Below, piece by piece: positions 25,060-36,495 of a stretch of 64,000 nucleotides of DNA. The position numbers and the translations under genes were made by a program. Source of the DNA: Natronococcus occultus SP4 (GTDB taxonomy: Archaea; Halobacteriota; Halobacteria; Halobacteriales; Natrialbaceae); contig NC_019974.1 of NCBI RefSeq assembly GCF_000328685.1, positions 3,401,001-3,465,000 on the forward strand. The letters are read 5' to 3'. The stretch's first letter is position 1; each line of letters begins with the position of its first letter. Under the pieces are notes generated by a model that was not told the DNA's origin, made no database searches, and was given only the letters and a program-made list of their open reading frames with translations.

Positions 25060-26806
25060 CCAGCCCACCCCCGAGTCGATCGGCAGTCTCCGGGAACGGC
25101 TCCGGATTCGCCAGCAGTTCGGCGTCCGCGTCGAGTGTCTCCTCCAGCACCGCCTCCTCCTCGAGGTATGCCTGCAGGTACTCCGCGAGCCTGTCGGCGG
25201 CGAAGTACGGCGGGACGATGACACAGTGTGCGCCCCTGTCGTAGAGGTTGTGTGCGTCCTCGAGCCGTTCGGCCTCGGCGAAGACGACGGCGTCGTCGTC
25301 GGTCTCTCTGAGCAGAGCCTTGTTGACCTCGGACTGGACCGACGAGGAGAGGGCAAACGCCGCCTTCGCTACGGCTGCGTCTTTCCGGATCGTAGCGTTC
25401 CGGAAGTCACCGTAGATCACGTCGTACCCCTCCTGTTCGAGGGCTTCGATGTGCTCGACCGTCCGATCGATGACGACGACGTCCTCGAAGTGATCCGCGA
25501 GTACCGGGAGAGCGTTGCGCGTCACCTCGTCGTAGCCAATGACGACTGCGTGGTCGCGGTATTCCCGTTTGCCGCCCTCGAAGGTCCCGTCGCCGGTCCA
25601 GTTCGAAAGCGTCGGTTCGAGCCGCTCGAACAGCGGATGACTGAACTCGATGAAGTAGACCGAGACGGCCATCGTGAAGATCGCGAGCAGGGTCATGAAG
25701 CCGAGCACTTCCGCCTCGATGAAGCCGCCCTCGAACGCGACGGCGGCGACGATGATTCCGAACTCGCTGACCTGAATCATGTTGATACTCCCGAGAAACG
25801 TCGTTTCCGTGCCGAACCCCTGCCAGTCGAGCAGGTAGAAGAAGATCGCGAACTTGACCGGCATCAACACCAGGGCGGCGACGACCGCTTCCTGCCAGTA
25901 TGCCAAGAGCTGGCTCGCCTGGAGATCAAGTGCGACCGAGACGAAAAACACCATGACGAACAGGTCGGTCAAGGGGTTGATCCGGTCCTGGAGTTCCTTA
26001 CTGTAGGGGAGCTGTGCGATGGCGAGCCCGGCCATGAACGCCCCCATCTCGATCGAGAGGTACGCCTCGATCCCCAGCGGGGCCAAGAAGAGGTTGATGT
26101 TGTCAGAGACGAACACGAACAGGAACGCCCACGAGATCGCCAGCAGGAAGAATACCTCTTTGTTGTCGGCAACTCGGCGGAAGACGACCGGCAACACTGT
26201 CTGGGACGCACCGACTGCGGCGACGGTGATGAGAGCGACGAGGACGAGTACGACGGCCAGGGTCGTCGCGACCTCGGCGACGCCGTCGGGCCGGCCCGCC
26301 GCCAGCACCGCGAGGATGATGACGACGACGACGTCCTGGACGAGCAGGACGCCGACGTCGAGCTTGCCGTGCAGCGAGGTCGCCTCATCCTTGTCCGTAA
26401 GCATCTTGATGACGACCGCGGTGGAGCTGTACATCACCGCGAGCCCGATCAGCAGCGACTCGAGCGCGGAGAAACCGAGCAGCAACGAGAGCCCCGCGCC
26501 CGCGACGAAGACTGCCGCCATCTGTGGGATCGAGATCTTGACGATCGGCGAGAGGACGTGTTGGATCTCGTCGAGACGCATCTTGATCCCGAGCAGAAAC
26601 AGCAGGAAGGCGAGTCCGAGTTCGGAGAGCAGATCCGTGAGCTCGCCCACCTCGACGACGCCGAGAGCCGCCGGCCCTAACAAGACGCCCGCCAGGATGT
26701 AGGCGATGATCGTCGGCTGTCCGGTTCGCTTCGCGAGAAAGCCGGCAAACGTCGCACCAAGAACGATAATCGCGAGATCGACGGTGAGAGCCACCTCGGA
26801 GATCAT
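25052..26806 (-). CDS. CPA2-type cation/proton antiporter, subunit A of pair 2
   Basis: This 584-residue protein is the counterpart of the gene at 19632. It shares GQPTIIAYILAGVLLGP, LGLAFLLFLLGIKMRLDEI, DVGVLLVQDVVVVIIL, RRVADNKEVFFLLAISWAFL and LPYSKELQDRI. As in pair 1, the RCK-like domain has a degenerate glycine loop (VVIGYDEVTRNAL) but keeps YGDFRNATIRKDA and a helical tail. It is first gene of its operon; a TATA-like element on the minus strand lies near 26830-26838. The next gene upstream is a divergent HAD hydrolase. Confidence 0.88.
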   Translation of the reverse strand: MISEVALTVDLAIIVLGATFAGFLAKRTGQPTIIAYILAGVLLGPAALGVVEVGELTDLLSELGLAFLLFLLGIKMRLDEIQHVLSPIVKISIPQMAAVFVAGAGLSLLLGFSALESLLIGLAVMYSSTAVVIKMLTDKDEATSLHGKLDVGVLLVQDVVVVIILAVLAAGRPDGVAEVATTLAVVLVLVALITVAAVGASQTVLPVVFRRVADNKEVFFLLAISWAFLFVFVSDNINLFLAPLGIEAYLSIEMGAFMAGLAIAQLPYSKELQDRINPLTDLFVMVFFVSVALDLQASQLLAYWQEAVVAALVLMPVKFAIFFYLLDWQGFGTETTFLGSINMIQVSEFGIIVAAVAFEGGFIEAEVLGFMTLLAIFTMAVSVYFIEFSHPLFERLEPTLSNWTGDGTFEGGKREYRDHAVVIGYDEVTRNALPVLADHFEDVVVIDRTVEHIEALEQEGYDVIYGDFRNATIRKDAAVAKAAFALSSSVQSEVNKALLRETDDDAVVFAEAERLEDAHNLYDRGAHCVIVPPYFAADRLAEYLQAYLEEEAVLEETLDADAELLANPEPFPETADRLGGGLDD

Positions 26807-26928
26807 TATGTACGAACGACCGAGAAATCGTATTAACGGTGTCGGAACCAGCCCAGAACTCGGCAGGTAACTCCTTCTGTGATGTCCGAAACAATAAGTT
26901 CAAACGCACTCGTTTCCTTCCTGCGACC

Positions 26929-27606
26929 ATGTTACAGGCGGTCGTCTTCGACCTCGATTACACGCTCGCGGTTCCACAGCGGGATCGGACGACGATTCTC
27001 GAGGCGGCAACCGACGCCGCCGACGCCCCCGACCTGTCGCGAGCCGACTACCTCGAGGCTCACCGCCGGAACCTCACTCGCGAGACGCGGGAGCCGATCT
27101 TCGCGGAGCTGCTCGAGGGCCGGGAGACCGGCACCGAGCCGGCCGATCTCGCCGCTGCGTACCGCGAGGAGATCGCGTCCGATCTGGAGCCCCTTCCGGG
27201 CGTCGAGTCGATGCTCGCCGAACTCGGCGAGCAGTATCGGATCGGGCTGCTCACCAACGGCCCCGTTCGCGCCCAGCGGGACAAACTCGAGACGCTGGGC
27301 TGGGAGGACGCCTTCGACGCGGCGCTTGTTACCGGCGAGCTCGAAGCCGGGAAACCCGACGCCCGCGCCTTCGAGGCGATCACCGACGAGCTCGGCGTCG
27401 ACCCCGAGGACGCGGTGTACGTCGGCGACGAGGTCGAGGCCGACATCGAGGGTGCGACCGGCGCCGGGATGACCGCGATCCAGATTCTCCTCGAGGACGG
27501 CGCCGACCCCGACCCCCGAGCCGCCGCACACGTCAGCCAGGACGACGTCGCGACGGCGGTTCCAGCGGCGATCGCCGGGCTCGACGAGTCGATGGCCGAC
27601 GCCTGA
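26929..27606 (+). CDS. HAD-superfamily hydrolase
   Basis: This 225-residue phosphatase begins MLQAVVFDLDYTLAVPQRDR with motif I DLDYT. It has LLTNGP (motif II), GKPDARAFEAI (motif III Lys) and VGDEVEADIEGATGAG (motif IV). Residues 20-85 form a helical cap. The frame is open upstream to 26839, but conservation begins at 26929 and an AT-rich ACAATAAG block lies about 30 bases upstream. It is similar in length and layout to the HAD gene at 9839; the substrate is unknown. Confidence 0.9.
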   Translation: MLQAVVFDLDYTLAVPQRDRTTILEAATDAADAPDLSRADYLEAHRRNLTRETREPIFAELLEGRETGTEPADLAAAYREEIASDLEPLPGVESMLAELGEQYRIGLLTNGPVRAQRDKLETLGWEDAFDAALVTGELEAGKPDARAFEAITDELGVDPEDAVYVGDEVEADIEGATGAGMTAIQILLEDGADPDPRAAAHVSQDDVATAVPAAIAGLDESMADA

Positions 27607-27706
27607 AAACGACGGCGACGGAGTCAGACGGGTTCCTGTCCGTCAGCTCCGGCGCAACCGCCGCCCGGGTCGCGGTCGTGCCGGGAACTCGGTACAGCAA
27701 TCCGTA

Positions 27707-28081
27707 TCAGTCCTCGACGACGACCTCGACGACGTCGCTCGCCCGCTTGACCGCCGCGCCGCTCTCGACGAATACGAGCGTCCGTGGCGGGGTCGTCGCC
27801 TTCGGCCGAACGCGAAGCTCCCTCTCGGCGGCAGCGTCGGCCGCACGCTCCTGGCCGCGCTCGAACTCCAGACGGAGCCGATCGGGGTGGACGAACGCCG
27901 TCGCCAGCGGGTCATCGTTCGCGACGACGTCGTACGCCCGCGCGCCGTCGGCCGACGGCTCGACGTCGCGGTCGGCGTCGACGACGGCGACGGCCGCGAG
28001 CGCTCCGTCCTCACGGCCGTCGAGTTCCGAGGCGAGCAGTTCGGCGATCCGCCGACCGTCGGTGATCCGGTCTTCGACCAT
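27707..28081 (-). CDS. Hypothetical acidic haloarchaeal protein (124 aa)
   Basis: This protein starts MVEDRITDGRRIAELLASEL and has alternating strands (LAAVAVVDADRDVEP, AYDVVANDDPLATAFVHPDR, LRVRPKATTPPRTLVFVESG). Codon use is like its neighbours, so it is probably real. It lies 23 bases after the DUF2240 gene and is likely cotranscribed. I do not recognise the family; a nucleic-acid-related role would only be guilt by association with RNase H. Confidence 0.65.
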   Translation of the reverse strand: MVEDRITDGRRIAELLASELDGREDGALAAVAVVDADRDVEPSADGARAYDVVANDDPLATAFVHPDRLRLEFERGQERAADAAAERELRVRPKATTPPRTLVFVESGAAVKRASDVVEVVVED

Positions 28082-28104
28082 ACCCGCGATCGGTCATCGC
28101 CGAC

Positions 28105-28557
28105 CTAACGCTCTTCGATCAGCGCCGAGCGGGCAACGGGAACGAGTTCGTCGACGTCGAGCCCCTGTCGACGGGCGTAGACGACCGCTGCGGCCTCGAT
28201 GGTCACACCCAGCTCGCCCTGGAGCCCGTTTATCGCGCCGACGGCCTCGTGTTTCTCGGCCCCTTCGGCGACCAGCGCGTCGAGGACGCGTTCGAACGCC
28301 GAGCGCTCCCGGAGCACATCCTCGTCGGGGGTAAACTCCTCGGGGATCCGGACGTCGGTCGGGTCGAAGGTGGCGACAAGCTCGCCGTCCTCGCGAGCGA
28401 CCAGTCCCTCGCGGGTCGCGACGTCGATCAGGCGTTTGGCCTGGTCGGGCGAGAACCAGTCCCGATCCAGCGAGAGGGCGACGACGACGGCGTTTTCCTG
28501 CAACCGGTCGGTTCCGTGCTGGACGAACGGGGCCGCGACGGCGACGCGAAGGCTCAT
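28105..28557 (-). CDS. DUF2240 family protein
   Basis: This 150-residue protein matches the archaeal DUF2240 family: MSLRVAVAAPFVQHGTDRL, VVVALSLDRDWFSPDQAKRL, LVAREDGELVATFDPTDVRI, and a helical C-terminus ending YARRQGLDVDELVPVARSAL. The middle part resembles a winged helix. The function is unknown. It sits between RNase H (48 bases upstream) and a hypothetical gene on the same strand. Confidence 0.82.
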   Translation of the reverse strand: MSLRVAVAAPFVQHGTDRLQENAVVVALSLDRDWFSPDQAKRLIDVATREGLVAREDGELVATFDPTDVRIPEEFTPDEDVLRERSAFERVLDALVAEGAEKHEAVGAINGLQGELGVTIEAAAVVYARRQGLDVDELVPVARSALIEER

Positions 28558-28605
28558 CGCACACGACTCTCTGGGGCGACGGAAAAACGGTGACGGTTCC
28601 AGCCG

Positions 28606-29244
28606 TCAGTCCGAGGCGCGCCCGCCGCCATTGCGGTCGGCGCGAGACGGTGGCGGGAACTCGGCTGGCGCGGTCGGCTCGGGGGGGTCTGGAAGCACGC
28701 AGCGATCGGCCTCGCGGTTGACGTGCTGGTACCGGGCCGGCGCGTTCGCGAGCGGGTGAGCGGGGTTCTGATCGCTGTCGATCCGGGCGGCCCGGAGCTC
28801 GCCGAACCCGTTGAGCCGGGCCTGGATCCCGCGCCAGTGGTACCGGGTCGCCGTCGGTACCGAGATCGGTTGGGGCGGTTTCCGGTCCGGATGATCGGTG
28901 GCGAGGACGGCGTTGTTGACGTTGCTGGCGAGCGCGTCGTGGTCGACGAGGACGCCGACGCGGGCGTCCGGCGGTGCCCGAGCTGCCAGTACGTCGAGGC
29001 CGAGATGCAACGCCCGATACTCGGCGACGTTGTTGTCAGGCGGTGTGTCCGCGGTCGCGATCCGAGCGACGCGGGTGCCGTCGCGCGTTTCGATGACGGC
29101 GCCCAGACCGCCCCCCGACTCCCGGAACGAGCCGTCGGTAGCGACGTAGAAGTCCCGGTGGTGGGTCCGCGGAGGATGGGCGATGTGGGGGGTGGGCGAC
29201 TCGTCGAACAGGTCCCGCAGGGCAGACCGGCCGTGAGCGGCCAT
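28606..29244 (-). CDS. Ribonuclease H-like protein (RNase HI type)
   Basis: This 212-residue protein has, after about 30 polar residues, the RNase H core: DFYVATDGSFRESGGGLGAV (first catalytic Asp near 37), NNVAEYRALHLGLDVL with the catalytic Glu, and VGVLVDHDALASNVN with the third acid. The C-terminal tail is low-complexity and Pro-rich. It is expected to cut RNA in RNA-DNA hybrids. A minus-strand TATA-like GTTTAAGTG at about 29268-29277 precedes the ATG. Confidence 0.85.
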   Translation of the reverse strand: MAAHGRSALRDLFDESPTPHIAHPPRTHHRDFYVATDGSFRESGGGLGAVIETRDGTRVARIATADTPPDNNVAEYRALHLGLDVLAARAPPDARVGVLVDHDALASNVNNAVLATDHPDRKPPQPISVPTATRYHWRGIQARLNGFGELRAARIDSDQNPAHPLANAPARYQHVNREADRCVLPDPPEPTAPAEFPPPSRADRNGGGRASD

Positions 29245-29412
29245 ACTCGGTGTAGGTGATCTAGCTCACTTAAACTTGTGGGCGGTATCGCCCGGAGAGA
29301 ACGGACGAGCGTCCTCGAACTCGGGTTCAGTTGTAAATAGTTGTCCAGCAGCGCCGATCGCTGTCGATACCTGAACGGATTCGACGCAGAACCGCGTAAC
29401 AAACAACCAACC

Positions 29413-29420
29413 TTTATATT
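29413..29420 (+). promoter_or_regulatory. TATA box of the peptide ABC operon
   Basis: TTTATATT lies 23-30 bases before the ATG at 29443, so the transcript is probably leaderless. No clear downstream promoter is seen before the permease genes. Confidence 0.65.
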
Positions 29421-29442
29421 GCCTACACCTATTTCATAGGGT

Positions 29443-31017
29443 ATGAAGGGTGCTGACAACCTGTGTTCCGGTCGCCGATCCGTACTGAAGGCTACCGGAA
29501 TTATCGGTGCAACGGCCGGTCTGGGAGCCATCGCGGGCTGTCTCGACGACCCCGAGGGCGACGATGACGACCTAGACGAGATCGTGATCACGCAGGGGGA
29601 GATCATCGAGAACCCGGACCCCAACGACCACATCACGGGGCCGTACTTCAACGTCCTCGATCCGGTCTACGAACCGCTGTTCAACGTGACGCCCGACTTC
29701 GAGTTCGAACCCCGCGTCGTCGAGGAGTGGGAGGACACCGACGAGGGCGCCGAGCTCACGCTCCGGGACGACGTCGTCTTCCACAACGGCGACGAGATGA
29801 CCGCCGAGGACGTCGCCTACACGTTCAACCGGATGATCGACCCCGAGCTCGGTATCGAGAGCGACCAGGCCGCCGGGCTGGGCGCGATCGACAACGCGGA
29901 GGCACTCGACGAGACGACCGTCCTCCTGGAACACGACGTCGCGCCGTCGCTGGCGGAGTTCGAGTACGCCAACTACGGCCGCGTCGTCAACCAGGAGTGG
30001 ATCGAGGATCAGGAACAGCCCGTCGCCGGCGACGACGCCGACGCGTTCAACGGCACCGGTCCCTACGAGGTCGTCGAGTACGAGCCGGACGTCCAGGTCG
30101 TCCTCGAGCCGTTCGAGGACTACTGGGGTGACGAAGCGACCCTCGAACGGGTCGTCTTCAACCAGGACGGCGAGTCCAGCGGTCGCGCGAACGCGCTGGA
30201 AACCGGCGAGAGCGACATCGTCGACAACATCATTCCCGAGGACGTGCCGGGCGTCGACGACGCCGACGGCGTCGAGATTCGCGAGGAGACCAGCCTCCGG
30301 AACGTCTTCCTCGTGATGAAATCGGGCGTCGAGCCGTTCGACAGCACCGAGTTCCGCCAGGCGATGAACTACGCCGTCGACAACGAGGGAATCATCTCCG
30401 ATGCGCTGGGCGGGTACGGCGAGGCGATGACCCAGCCGATTCCCGACGGTGTGTTCGGCCACAACCCGGACCTCGACACCTACGAGCAGGACATAGAGCA
30501 GGCCGAGGAGCTGGTCGAGGAGAGCGGCTACGCGGGCGAGGAGATCACGCTGTACTCTCCGGAGGGCCGGTACCTCAACGACGCCGACGTCGCCCAGATG
30601 GCCGCCGACCAGATCGACCAGCTCGACAACGTCGACTGTACCTTCGACACCGCGCCGTTTCCGGACATCTCCGACGCCAACAGCGCCGGCTACGACGACG
30701 AGGAGATGCCGTTCTTCCTGATCGGCTGGGGCGTCATCACGGGCGACTCCGACTACGGGCTCGCACCGTTCTTCGTCGAGGAGGCACCACAGGAGACGCT
30801 TCGCAACGAGGAGATCTCCGAGGCGATCCTCGAGAGCCAGACGATCGAGGACGAGGACGAACGCGAACAGCAGCTCCAGGAGATCAACGAGGAGCTCCGG
30901 GAGGAGGCGCCGTGGGTGTTTCTCCACTCCCAGGACAGCGTCTACGGAGTCCGCGAGGACCTCGACTGGGAGCCCCGGACCGACGAGAGCATCTACCTCT
31001 GGGAGCTCGATAGCTGA
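29443..31017 (+). CDS. Peptide-type ABC transporter substrate-binding lipoprotein
   Basis: This 524-residue family-5 (dipeptide/oligopeptide/nickel) binding protein has a Tat signal GRRSVLKATG (residues 10-19), a hydrophobic stretch and the lipobox IAGC (Cys at about 34), so it is a lipid-anchored Tat substrate. An Asp/Glu linker follows, then the family fold: YEPLFNVTPDFEFEPRVVEE, LTLRDDVVFHNGDEMTAEDV, FNGTGPYEVVEYEP and FRQAMNYAVDNEGI. It is first gene of a five-gene importer operon. The ligand is not certain. Confidence 0.94.
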   Translation: MKGADNLCSGRRSVLKATGIIGATAGLGAIAGCLDDPEGDDDDLDEIVITQGEIIENPDPNDHITGPYFNVLDPVYEPLFNVTPDFEFEPRVVEEWEDTDEGAELTLRDDVVFHNGDEMTAEDVAYTFNRMIDPELGIESDQAAGLGAIDNAEALDETTVLLEHDVAPSLAEFEYANYGRVVNQEWIEDQEQPVAGDDADAFNGTGPYEVVEYEPDVQVVLEPFEDYWGDEATLERVVFNQDGESSGRANALETGESDIVDNIIPEDVPGVDDADGVEIREETSLRNVFLVMKSGVEPFDSTEFRQAMNYAVDNEGIISDALGGYGEAMTQPIPDGVFGHNPDLDTYEQDIEQAEELVEESGYAGEEITLYSPEGRYLNDADVAQMAADQIDQLDNVDCTFDTAPFPDISDANSAGYDDEEMPFFLIGWGVITGDSDYGLAPFFVEEAPQETLRNEEISEAILESQTIEDEDEREQQLQEINEELREEAPWVFLHSQDSVYGVREDLDWEPRTDESIYLWELDS

Positions 31018-31129
31018 GACTCCGAAGGGAGGGGTGGAAACGTTTCAGATCGCTGTTCCGGAAGAACCACATACTCCTGGCAAAAAATTCGGCTACCGAC
31101 ACGTCTAACGGCGTTCGATCGACACACCA

Positions 31130-32119
31130 ATGGCTTTTGGAAAATTCTTGCTCAAGCGGACCTTGCAGGGGATCCTCGTCGTCTGGGGGGTCGTGACGGT
31201 GTTGTTCGGGCTCCGGGCAGTGACGCCCGGCGACCCGGTCAACCTGATCGTCGACCCGGCCGTCGACCAGGCAACCCGTGAACGGATCCGACAGGAACTC
31301 GGACTGGATCAACCGATCTACGTACAGTACGCCGACTACTTGCAGGACCTACTAGTTGGAGATCTGGGCTACTCCTACCAGGCGAGCCGACCGGTCTCGA
31401 CGATGGTCATAGAGCGCGTTCCCGCGACCCTAGAGCTTGCGATCGCAGCGACGATCGTCGCACTCGTGATCGCGATCCCGCTCGGGGTCATCAGCGGGAC
31501 CCGTCGCAACGAGCCCGCCGACTACGGTGCGACGTCGTTCTCGCTTCTGGGGATCAGTACGCCGAACTTCTGGCTGGGGATCATGTTGATCCTGCTGCTG
31601 GCCGTTCAGCTGGACGTGTTCCCGACGGGCCGTCGTCCGGTGGCGTTCCACGACGCCTTGTGGACGTTCCTGACGACGTTTTACGTCGGCGATCTGCTCA
31701 CCTGGCTCCATCACATCATCCTCCCGGCGGTCACCCTGGGAACGTACTTCACCGCGTTGATCACCCGGCTGACCAGAAGCGGTATGCTCGACGAGTACGG
31801 GAAGCCGTACGTGACCGCGACCGAGGCCAAGGGGATCCCCGAGACCCTGGTCCGGTACAAACACGTCCTCCGGAACACGATGATTCCGATTATCACCGTG
31901 CTGGGACTGCAGCTCGGCCAGCTGATCGGCGGCGCGGTCGTCACGGAGACCGTCTTCTCCTGGCCCGGCCTCGGGCTGCGGCTCATCAACGCGATACACA
32001 ACCTGGACTGGCCACTCATTCAGGGCATCATCATCTTCATCGGTGTTAGCTTCGTGGTCATCAATATCGGCGTCGACGCGATCTACGCGAAACTCAACCC
32101 GCGGGTGCTAGACGAATGA
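31130..32119 (+). CDS. Peptide-type ABC permease (DppB-like)
   Basis: This 329-residue permease has six predicted spans: MAFGKFLLKRTLQGILVVWG at the start, a large external loop, and SLLGISTPNFWLGIMLILLL. The EAA-like coupling motif lies in TATEAKGIPETLVRYKHVLR (about 225-244). The ERIRQELGLDQPI segment after span 1 is typical of the DppB/OppB subfamily. It overlaps the next permease gene by 4 bases. Confidence 0.94.
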   Translation: MAFGKFLLKRTLQGILVVWGVVTVLFGLRAVTPGDPVNLIVDPAVDQATRERIRQELGLDQPIYVQYADYLQDLLVGDLGYSYQASRPVSTMVIERVPATLELAIAATIVALVIAIPLGVISGTRRNEPADYGATSFSLLGISTPNFWLGIMLILLLAVQLDVFPTGRRPVAFHDALWTFLTTFYVGDLLTWLHHIILPAVTLGTYFTALITRLTRSGMLDEYGKPYVTATEAKGIPETLVRYKHVLRNTMIPIITVLGLQLGQLIGGAVVTETVFSWPGLGLRLINAIHNLDWPLIQGIIIFIGVSFVVINIGVDAIYAKLNPRVLDE

Positions 32120-33114
32120 TTTCGGATCGAATCAAATCTAACCTCAGACAGGAGTTCCGGCAAAACCTGCTTCCGAAAATCGGACTCGCGATCCTCGTCG
32201 TTGTCGTGTTGATGGCGCTTTTCGCTCCCGTCCTCGCAACGCACAACCCTAACACGACGGGCCACTTCGACGACGGCAACTCCTACCCACCGATGGGGAT
32301 CAGTTACGACTCCTACGAGGTCGTCGACGGCGAGCGCGAGCCCTACTCCGTCGAGTACTCGACCGAACACTACCTCGGGACGAACAACGTCGGACAGGAC
32401 GTCTTCTCGCGGCTCCTGTACGGCGCCCGTACCTCCCTACTCGTGGGCATACTCGGCACCGGGCTCGCGGTGGCGATGGGCGTCCCGTTCGGGCTGGTGT
32501 CGGGATACTACGGCGGACGGGTCGACGACGCGATGATGCGGGTCGCCGACGTCATGCTCGCGTTCCCGTCGCTGGTGTTGGCGCTCGCGCTGATCGGCGT
32601 CTTCGGCTCGCTGTCGATACCGATCCCCGATCCGATCGTCGCAGCCGGCTTCGCCGAGGGGATGCCCTCGGCGACGATACTACCCGGGACGATAACCGTC
32701 GTGGTCGGGCTCGTCACCTGGGTGTGGTTCGCCCGGGTCGCCCGCGGGGAGGCGATGGCGATCCGCAACGAGGAGTACGTCAAGGCCGCCCGCAGCCTCG
32801 GGGCGAGCAACGCGACGATCCTGCTCAAACACGTGCTACCGAACAGTCTCACGCCGGTGATCGTCCTCGCGACGATCCAGGTCGCGGCGGTCATCATCCT
32901 CGAGAGTTCGCTGTCGTACCTCGGCTTCTCGGGGACGACCCTCTCGTGGGGGTACGAGATCCAGCAGGGCCAGGACTACCTCCGGACGGCCTGGTGGGTT
33001 TCGACGGTTCCCGGGATCGGGATCGTGCTGTCGGTGATCAGTATCAACCTCCTCGGTGACTGGCTTCGGGACTCGCTCGATCCAAACATCGAGGGCGAAG
33101 GAGGAGGTGCCTAA
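32116..33114 (+). CDS. Peptide-type ABC permease (DppC-like)
   Basis: This 332-residue permease has the N-terminal OppC-type span (IGLAILVVVVLMALFAPVLA), the periplasmic-side motif YLGTNNVGQDVFSRLLYGAR, and the coupling EAA loop KAARSLGASNATILLKHVLP (about 221-240). It ends SLDPNIEGEGGGA. The ATG overlaps the DppB stop (ATGA). Together with the preceding gene it forms the membrane pore. Confidence 0.94.
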   Translation: MISDRIKSNLRQEFRQNLLPKIGLAILVVVVLMALFAPVLATHNPNTTGHFDDGNSYPPMGISYDSYEVVDGEREPYSVEYSTEHYLGTNNVGQDVFSRLLYGARTSLLVGILGTGLAVAMGVPFGLVSGYYGGRVDDAMMRVADVMLAFPSLVLALALIGVFGSLSIPIPDPIVAAGFAEGMPSATILPGTITVVVGLVTWVWFARVARGEAMAIRNEEYVKAARSLGASNATILLKHVLPNSLTPVIVLATIQVAAVIILESSLSYLGFSGTTLSWGYEIQQGQDYLRTAWWVSTVPGIGIVLSVISINLLGDWLRDSLDPNIEGEGGGA

Positions 33115-33116
33115 CA

Positions 33117-34390
33117 ATGAGCGAAGACATTCTCCGCGTAAACGGACTCTCGACGCGATTCTTTACGGAACAGGGACAGGTGAACGCGGTCTCGGATCTC
33201 GACCTGCGGATCGAACGGGGCGAGGTGTTCGGGATCGTCGGCGAAAGCGGTAGCGGAAAGAGCGTCACGGCCAGGTCGGTTATCGACCTGATCGAGTCGC
33301 CAGGGGAGATCACGGACGGCGAGATCTGGTTCAACGACGGCGACCTCGCCGAGGCCGTCGTCGACGACCACCCTGAGGCCGTCGACGGCTCGTTCGTGAA
33401 CCTGCTTGCGGTTCCCGAACGGGTGCGTCGCTCGCTCCGAGGCTCGTCGTTCAGCATGATCTTCCAGGATCCCGAGAGCAGCTTCAACCCGAGCCTCACG
33501 GTCGGCGAGCAGATCGCCGAGGCCGTCGAGGTCCAGCGCCGGGCCAGCGCGAACCCGCGCTCGACGCGGGCGAAAACCCAGGAGTACTCGCTTGGCTCGC
33601 TCGTGCTCTCGTCGGTGTTTCCCTCGAAGAAGTACGTCAGCGAGGCCAGCCGCGAGCGGGCGATCGAGCTGCTCGAACTGGTCGGCATTCCCGACCCCGT
33701 CGAGCGCGTCGACGAGTATCCCCACGAGTACTCCGGCGGGATGCTCCAGCGGGCGATGATCGCCCAGGCGCTTGCGGGCGAGCCGGACGTGCTCGTCGCC
33801 GACGAGCCGACGACGGCCCTGGACGTGACGATCCAGGCCCAGGTGCTCGACCTGCTCGACGAGCTCCAGGAGGAGACGGGTATGACGATCCTGCTGATCA
33901 CGCACAACCTGGGTGTCGTCGCCCGGATGTGCGATCGGGTCGGCGTGATGTACGCCGGCGAGATCGTCGAACGGGGCACCCTCGAGGACGTCTTCGACGA
34001 CCACGTTCATCCGTACACCGCGGGGCTGCTGGGGTCGATTCCGGACCTCGAAGGGGCAGGGGGGCGACTCGAGCCGATCCCGGGCAACGTCCCGAGCCTG
34101 CTCGACCACGAGATGGGCGACCGGTGTTACTTCGCGGACCGGTGTCCGAAGGCGATGGAGGACTGTCTCTCCCACCCCCCGGAGTACGACGGGACCGGAA
34201 GCGAGGAACACGAGGTCCGGTGTGTCCTCGCGACCCAGGAGTACACCGAGGCGCGCGCACTGCCGGCCGACCACTTCGGAACGGACGACCGGACGGCGGT
34301 CGACAAACACGCCGACCCCGACGGGTTCGAGGACGACGTCCAGCCCGAACGAGCGGAGTCAACCGTCGAGGGGTCGGGAGGTGAGAGCCG

Positions 34391-34394
<4 letters not shown>
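33117..34394 (+). CDS. Peptide-type ABC ATPase (DppD-like)
   Basis: This 425-residue ATPase has Walker A GESGSGKS (about 41-48), Q-loop [13 protein letters not shown], signature [15 protein letters not shown], Walker [14 protein letters not shown] and H-loop ITHNLG. The C-terminal peptide-importer extension has the Cys cluster [14 protein letters not shown] (iron-sulphur-type motif of the family). A Ser/Arg-rich insertion (about residues 140-175) separates the Q-loop from the helical domain. It overlaps the next ATPase by 4 bases. Confidence 0.94.
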
Positions 34395-35995
<1,601 letters not shown>

Positions 35996-36097
35996 CCGGC
36001 CGTCCACTTTTTTGGGAGTCGAATGCGAGAGAACCACTCGCTCGGCCCAAACCGTTTTGGCAGCAGGTGTAATTACAAACGGCGGCTTTCCTCAGGT

Positions 36098-36457
36098 ATG
36101 ACAGAGACGTCATCTCGTATGGAGGCTGCCTGTTCGCTGCTGGCCGAGTCCGAGCGCCGATACCTCCTCTACCAGCTGGCCGAGACGCGGCGAGGGAACC
36201 TCGAGGACGTCGTCTCCGAGATCGCTGCCTGGGAGCGCGGTGAGGACGGGACCGTCGACTCGGAGTACCGCCAGCGGATCTACGTCTCGCTGATTCACAA
36301 CCACCTGCCGCGGCTCGCGGACTACGACATCATCGACTACGATCTGCGCAGCGGCGACATCGTCCTCGAGGAGGGGTTCGACGAGATCCGCCCGCTGCTC
36401 GAGCAGTTCAAACAGACGGAGTCGAAACCGGAGATCCGCGAGACGCCGCTGCTCTGA
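36098..36457 (+). CDS. DUF7344 winged-helix protein (short form)
   Basis: This 119-residue protein with the pattern EAACSLLAESERRYLLYQLA, RQRIYVSLIHNHLPRLADYD and IIDYDLRSGDIVLEEG resembles the DUF7344 protein at 16026 throughout. The frame is open from 36023, but conservation and the TATA-like TAATTACA at about 36069-36076 support the ATG at 36098. It lies between the importer operon and an EamA exporter and may regulate either; that is inference. Confidence 0.78.
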   Translation: MTETSSRMEAACSLLAESERRYLLYQLAETRRGNLEDVVSEIAAWERGEDGTVDSEYRQRIYVSLIHNHLPRLADYDIIDYDLRSGDIVLEEGFDEIRPLLEQFKQTESKPEIRETPLL

Positions 36458-36495
36458 TTCGAAACGCATAGCAGGTCGCCAGCGAAACGGCGACC

